A DNA stretch of 64,000 nucleotides from Polaribacter sp. KT25b (GTDB taxonomy: Bacteria > Bacteroidota > Bacteroidia > Flavobacteriales > Flavobacteriaceae): positions 2,142,001 to 2,206,000 of the forward strand of contig NZ_LT629752.1 in NCBI RefSeq assembly GCF_900105145.1, in the 5' to 3' direction. The position numbers were made by a program, and so were the translations under genes. The notes beneath the pieces were generated by a model that was not told where the DNA came from, made no database searches, and saw nothing but the letters and a program-made list of their open reading frames with translations. This document shows positions 62,989 through 64,000 of the stretch, piece after piece (positions within the stretch are counted from its first letter, which is position 1; each line of letters starts with the position of its first letter).

Positions 62989-63028
62989 TCGTACCATTCG
63001 TACCTAAAAATAAGTACGAATGGTACGA
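62989..63028. repeat. Perfect 15-bp inverted repeat with internal TCGTAC repeats
   Basis: TCGTACCATTCGTAC (62989-63003) and its exact complement GTACGAATGGTACGA (63014-63028) flank a ten-base AT spacer. Each arm contains TCGTAC twice (once per side), so four GTAC-centred sites occur in 40 bases. It begins directly at the stop of the 65-residue ORF and ends ten bases before the primase-like ATG. It lacks a T run, so it is not a good terminator; a replication, transfer or regulator site is more likely. Confidence 0.85.
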
Positions 63029-63038
63029 ATTTAATAAA

Positions 63039-63905
63039 ATGAACCACATATATAAGTACAGTTTAGATAGTTCTAGCAGAAAGTTTATCTGCCCTAATTG
63101 CAATAAGAAAACATTTGTAAAATTTATTAACAATGAAACTAATCAATATTTAAATCCTACTGATGGAAGATGTGATAGAGAAAGTAAATGTGGTTACTTT
63201 AAAAAACCTACATCTAATTGTATTACAAATATTGAAAATTGTATCACAGAAGTAATACAACCAACGTATCATAATACTATCGTTTTGCAAGAATTTTGTA
63301 ATACAAAACAACCAAGTAACTTTATAACTTATTTATTAAGGCATTTTGAAACACAAAATGTACTACAAGCTATTAATTTGTATCACATTGACACTACAAA
63401 CTATTGGCATAATGCCACAATATTTTGGCAAATAGATGCTAAAAATGTAATACATGGTGGCAAGATTATGTTATACAATTGTGATACAGGAAAAAGGGTT
63501 AAAAAACCTTTTAATCATGTTAGTTGGATGCATAAACAACTAAAATTAAACAACTTTGTATTACAACAATGTTTATTTGGTTTACACAACTTGATTAGTA
63601 TTACAAAAGGTGATACAATTTGTATTGTTGAATCAGAAAAAACTGCAATTATAATGAGTATTGTAATGCCTAATTTTTTATGGTTGGCTACAGGAAGCAA
63701 AACAGGTTTTAAACAAGAGATGTTACACCCCATAAAAGACTATGCAATTATTGCTTATCCTGATAAAACAGAATATCAAAAATGGGCAGAAACCACAGAA
63801 CTTTTAAATAAAAAAGGCTTTAAAATTTCTTGTAGTAATTTGTTAGAGAAAATTGATATTGAAAACGGAAGTGATTTGGTTGATTTTTATTTTGATTCGT
63901 TGTGA
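63039..63905 (+). CDS. Zinc-ribbon/Toprim primase-like protein of the mobile element
   Basis: A 288-residue protein. The N-terminus carries a zinc-ribbon-like set of cysteines, C18 and C21 (CPNCNKK) and C45 and C51 (CDRESKCGY). The middle is beta-rich (HNATIFWQIDAKNVIHGGKIMLYN), as in the DUF6371-type proteins of Bacteroidota mobile elements, and a Toprim-like segment (GDTICIVESEKTAIIMSI, then YPDKTEYQKW) follows. The fold suggests a DnaG-like primase or DNA-interacting accessory. Standing next to a RepA-like ATPase it is likely to take part in the element's own replication. The usual downstream genes (mobilisation proteins) would lie beyond the window. Confidence 0.8.
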   Translation: MNHIYKYSLDSSSRKFICPNCNKKTFVKFINNETNQYLNPTDGRCDRESKCGYFKKPTSNCITNIENCITEVIQPTYHNTIVLQEFCNTKQPSNFITYLLRHFETQNVLQAINLYHIDTTNYWHNATIFWQIDAKNVIHGGKIMLYNCDTGKRVKKPFNHVSWMHKQLKLNNFVLQQCLFGLHNLISITKGDTICIVESEKTAIIMSIVMPNFLWLATGSKTGFKQEMLHPIKDYAIIAYPDKTEYQKWAETTELLNKKGFKISCSNLLEKIDIENGSDLVDFYFDSL

Positions 63906-63962
63906 ATTGAATTCAAATTGTATTTTTACGTGATAATTCACAAGTAATTGGTCTAAATTGAC

Positions 63963-64000
63963 GAACATAACGGGGTATGTTTCTATAAACAACGTTAGCG
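63963..64000. other. GC-richer tail with a TAACG/CGTTA inverted motif at the window edge
   Basis: After the primase-like gene, 95 bases remain. The last part contains TAACG near 63969 and CGTTA near 63993, around an AT-rich spacer. Similar short motifs occur at boundaries of repeats in flavobacterial genomes in my recollection, but nothing can be assigned, and the feature is cut by the window. Confidence 0.25.

Overview
The window reads as the chromosome of a marine-type member of the Flavobacteriaceae (Bacteroidota), possibly near Polaribacter. This rests on its very AT-rich DNA, SusC/SusD proteins, two kinds of type IX secretion (T9SS) sorting domain, a PorP/SprF protein, the lack of Shine-Dalgarno sequences, and a recurring TAnnTTTG box (the Bacteroidota -7 promoter element) before many genes. 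The genus is an inference.

Layout. 1-5.3 kb: start of a TamB-like gene (minus strand, cut by the window edge), tsaD, an LtaS-like membrane sulfatase-fold enzyme and a KdgK-like sugar kinase. 5.4-33.6 kb: one large alpha-glucan (maltodextrin/starch) utilisation locus in two divergent arms around a lacI-type regulator. The leftward arm (20950 to 5426) encodes an MFS sugar transporter, beta-phosphoglucomutase, a GH65 maltose phosphorylase, a SusA-like GH13, an esterase, a GH31, two more GH13 lipoproteins and a GH97. The rightward arm (22318 to 33642) encodes SusC, SusD, SusE, a T9SS-secreted GH13 amylase, a T9SS beta-helix-like protein and a 61-residue peptide. The expected flow is surface cleavage by the secreted amylase, capture by SusD/SusE, import by SusC, periplasmic trimming by GH13/GH31/GH97, transport of maltose across the inner membrane, and phosphorolysis to glucose plus beta-glucose-1-phosphate, which becomes glucose-6-phosphate. 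SusD itself carries an inserted copy of the starch-binding domain that is repeated three times in SusE.

33.7-58.7 kb: mostly housekeeping genes. These are a cysteine desulfurase, an Smr protein, a phosphatase-like protein, a PorP/SprF plus giant T9SS surface protein pair, two tandem PPK2 genes (one frameshifted), an LpxR-like deacylase, a RecD-like helicase, DUF3822 and rsmD, a MoxR ATPase, a SurA/PpiC chaperone cluster, recQ, fmt, HU, yqgE, a class IV aminotransferase and a START-like protein.

58.85-64 kb: a tRNA-Met(CAT) followed at once by a tyrosine recombinase and the left end of an integrated mobile element. It holds an unknown protein coupled to the integrase, a ribbon-helix-helix protein, a RepA-like ATPase with a C-terminal HTH, a 65-residue ORF and a zinc-ribbon/Toprim primase-like protein, with repeat clusters and a striking 15-bp inverted repeat between them. 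The right end, any cargo and the second attachment site lie beyond the window.
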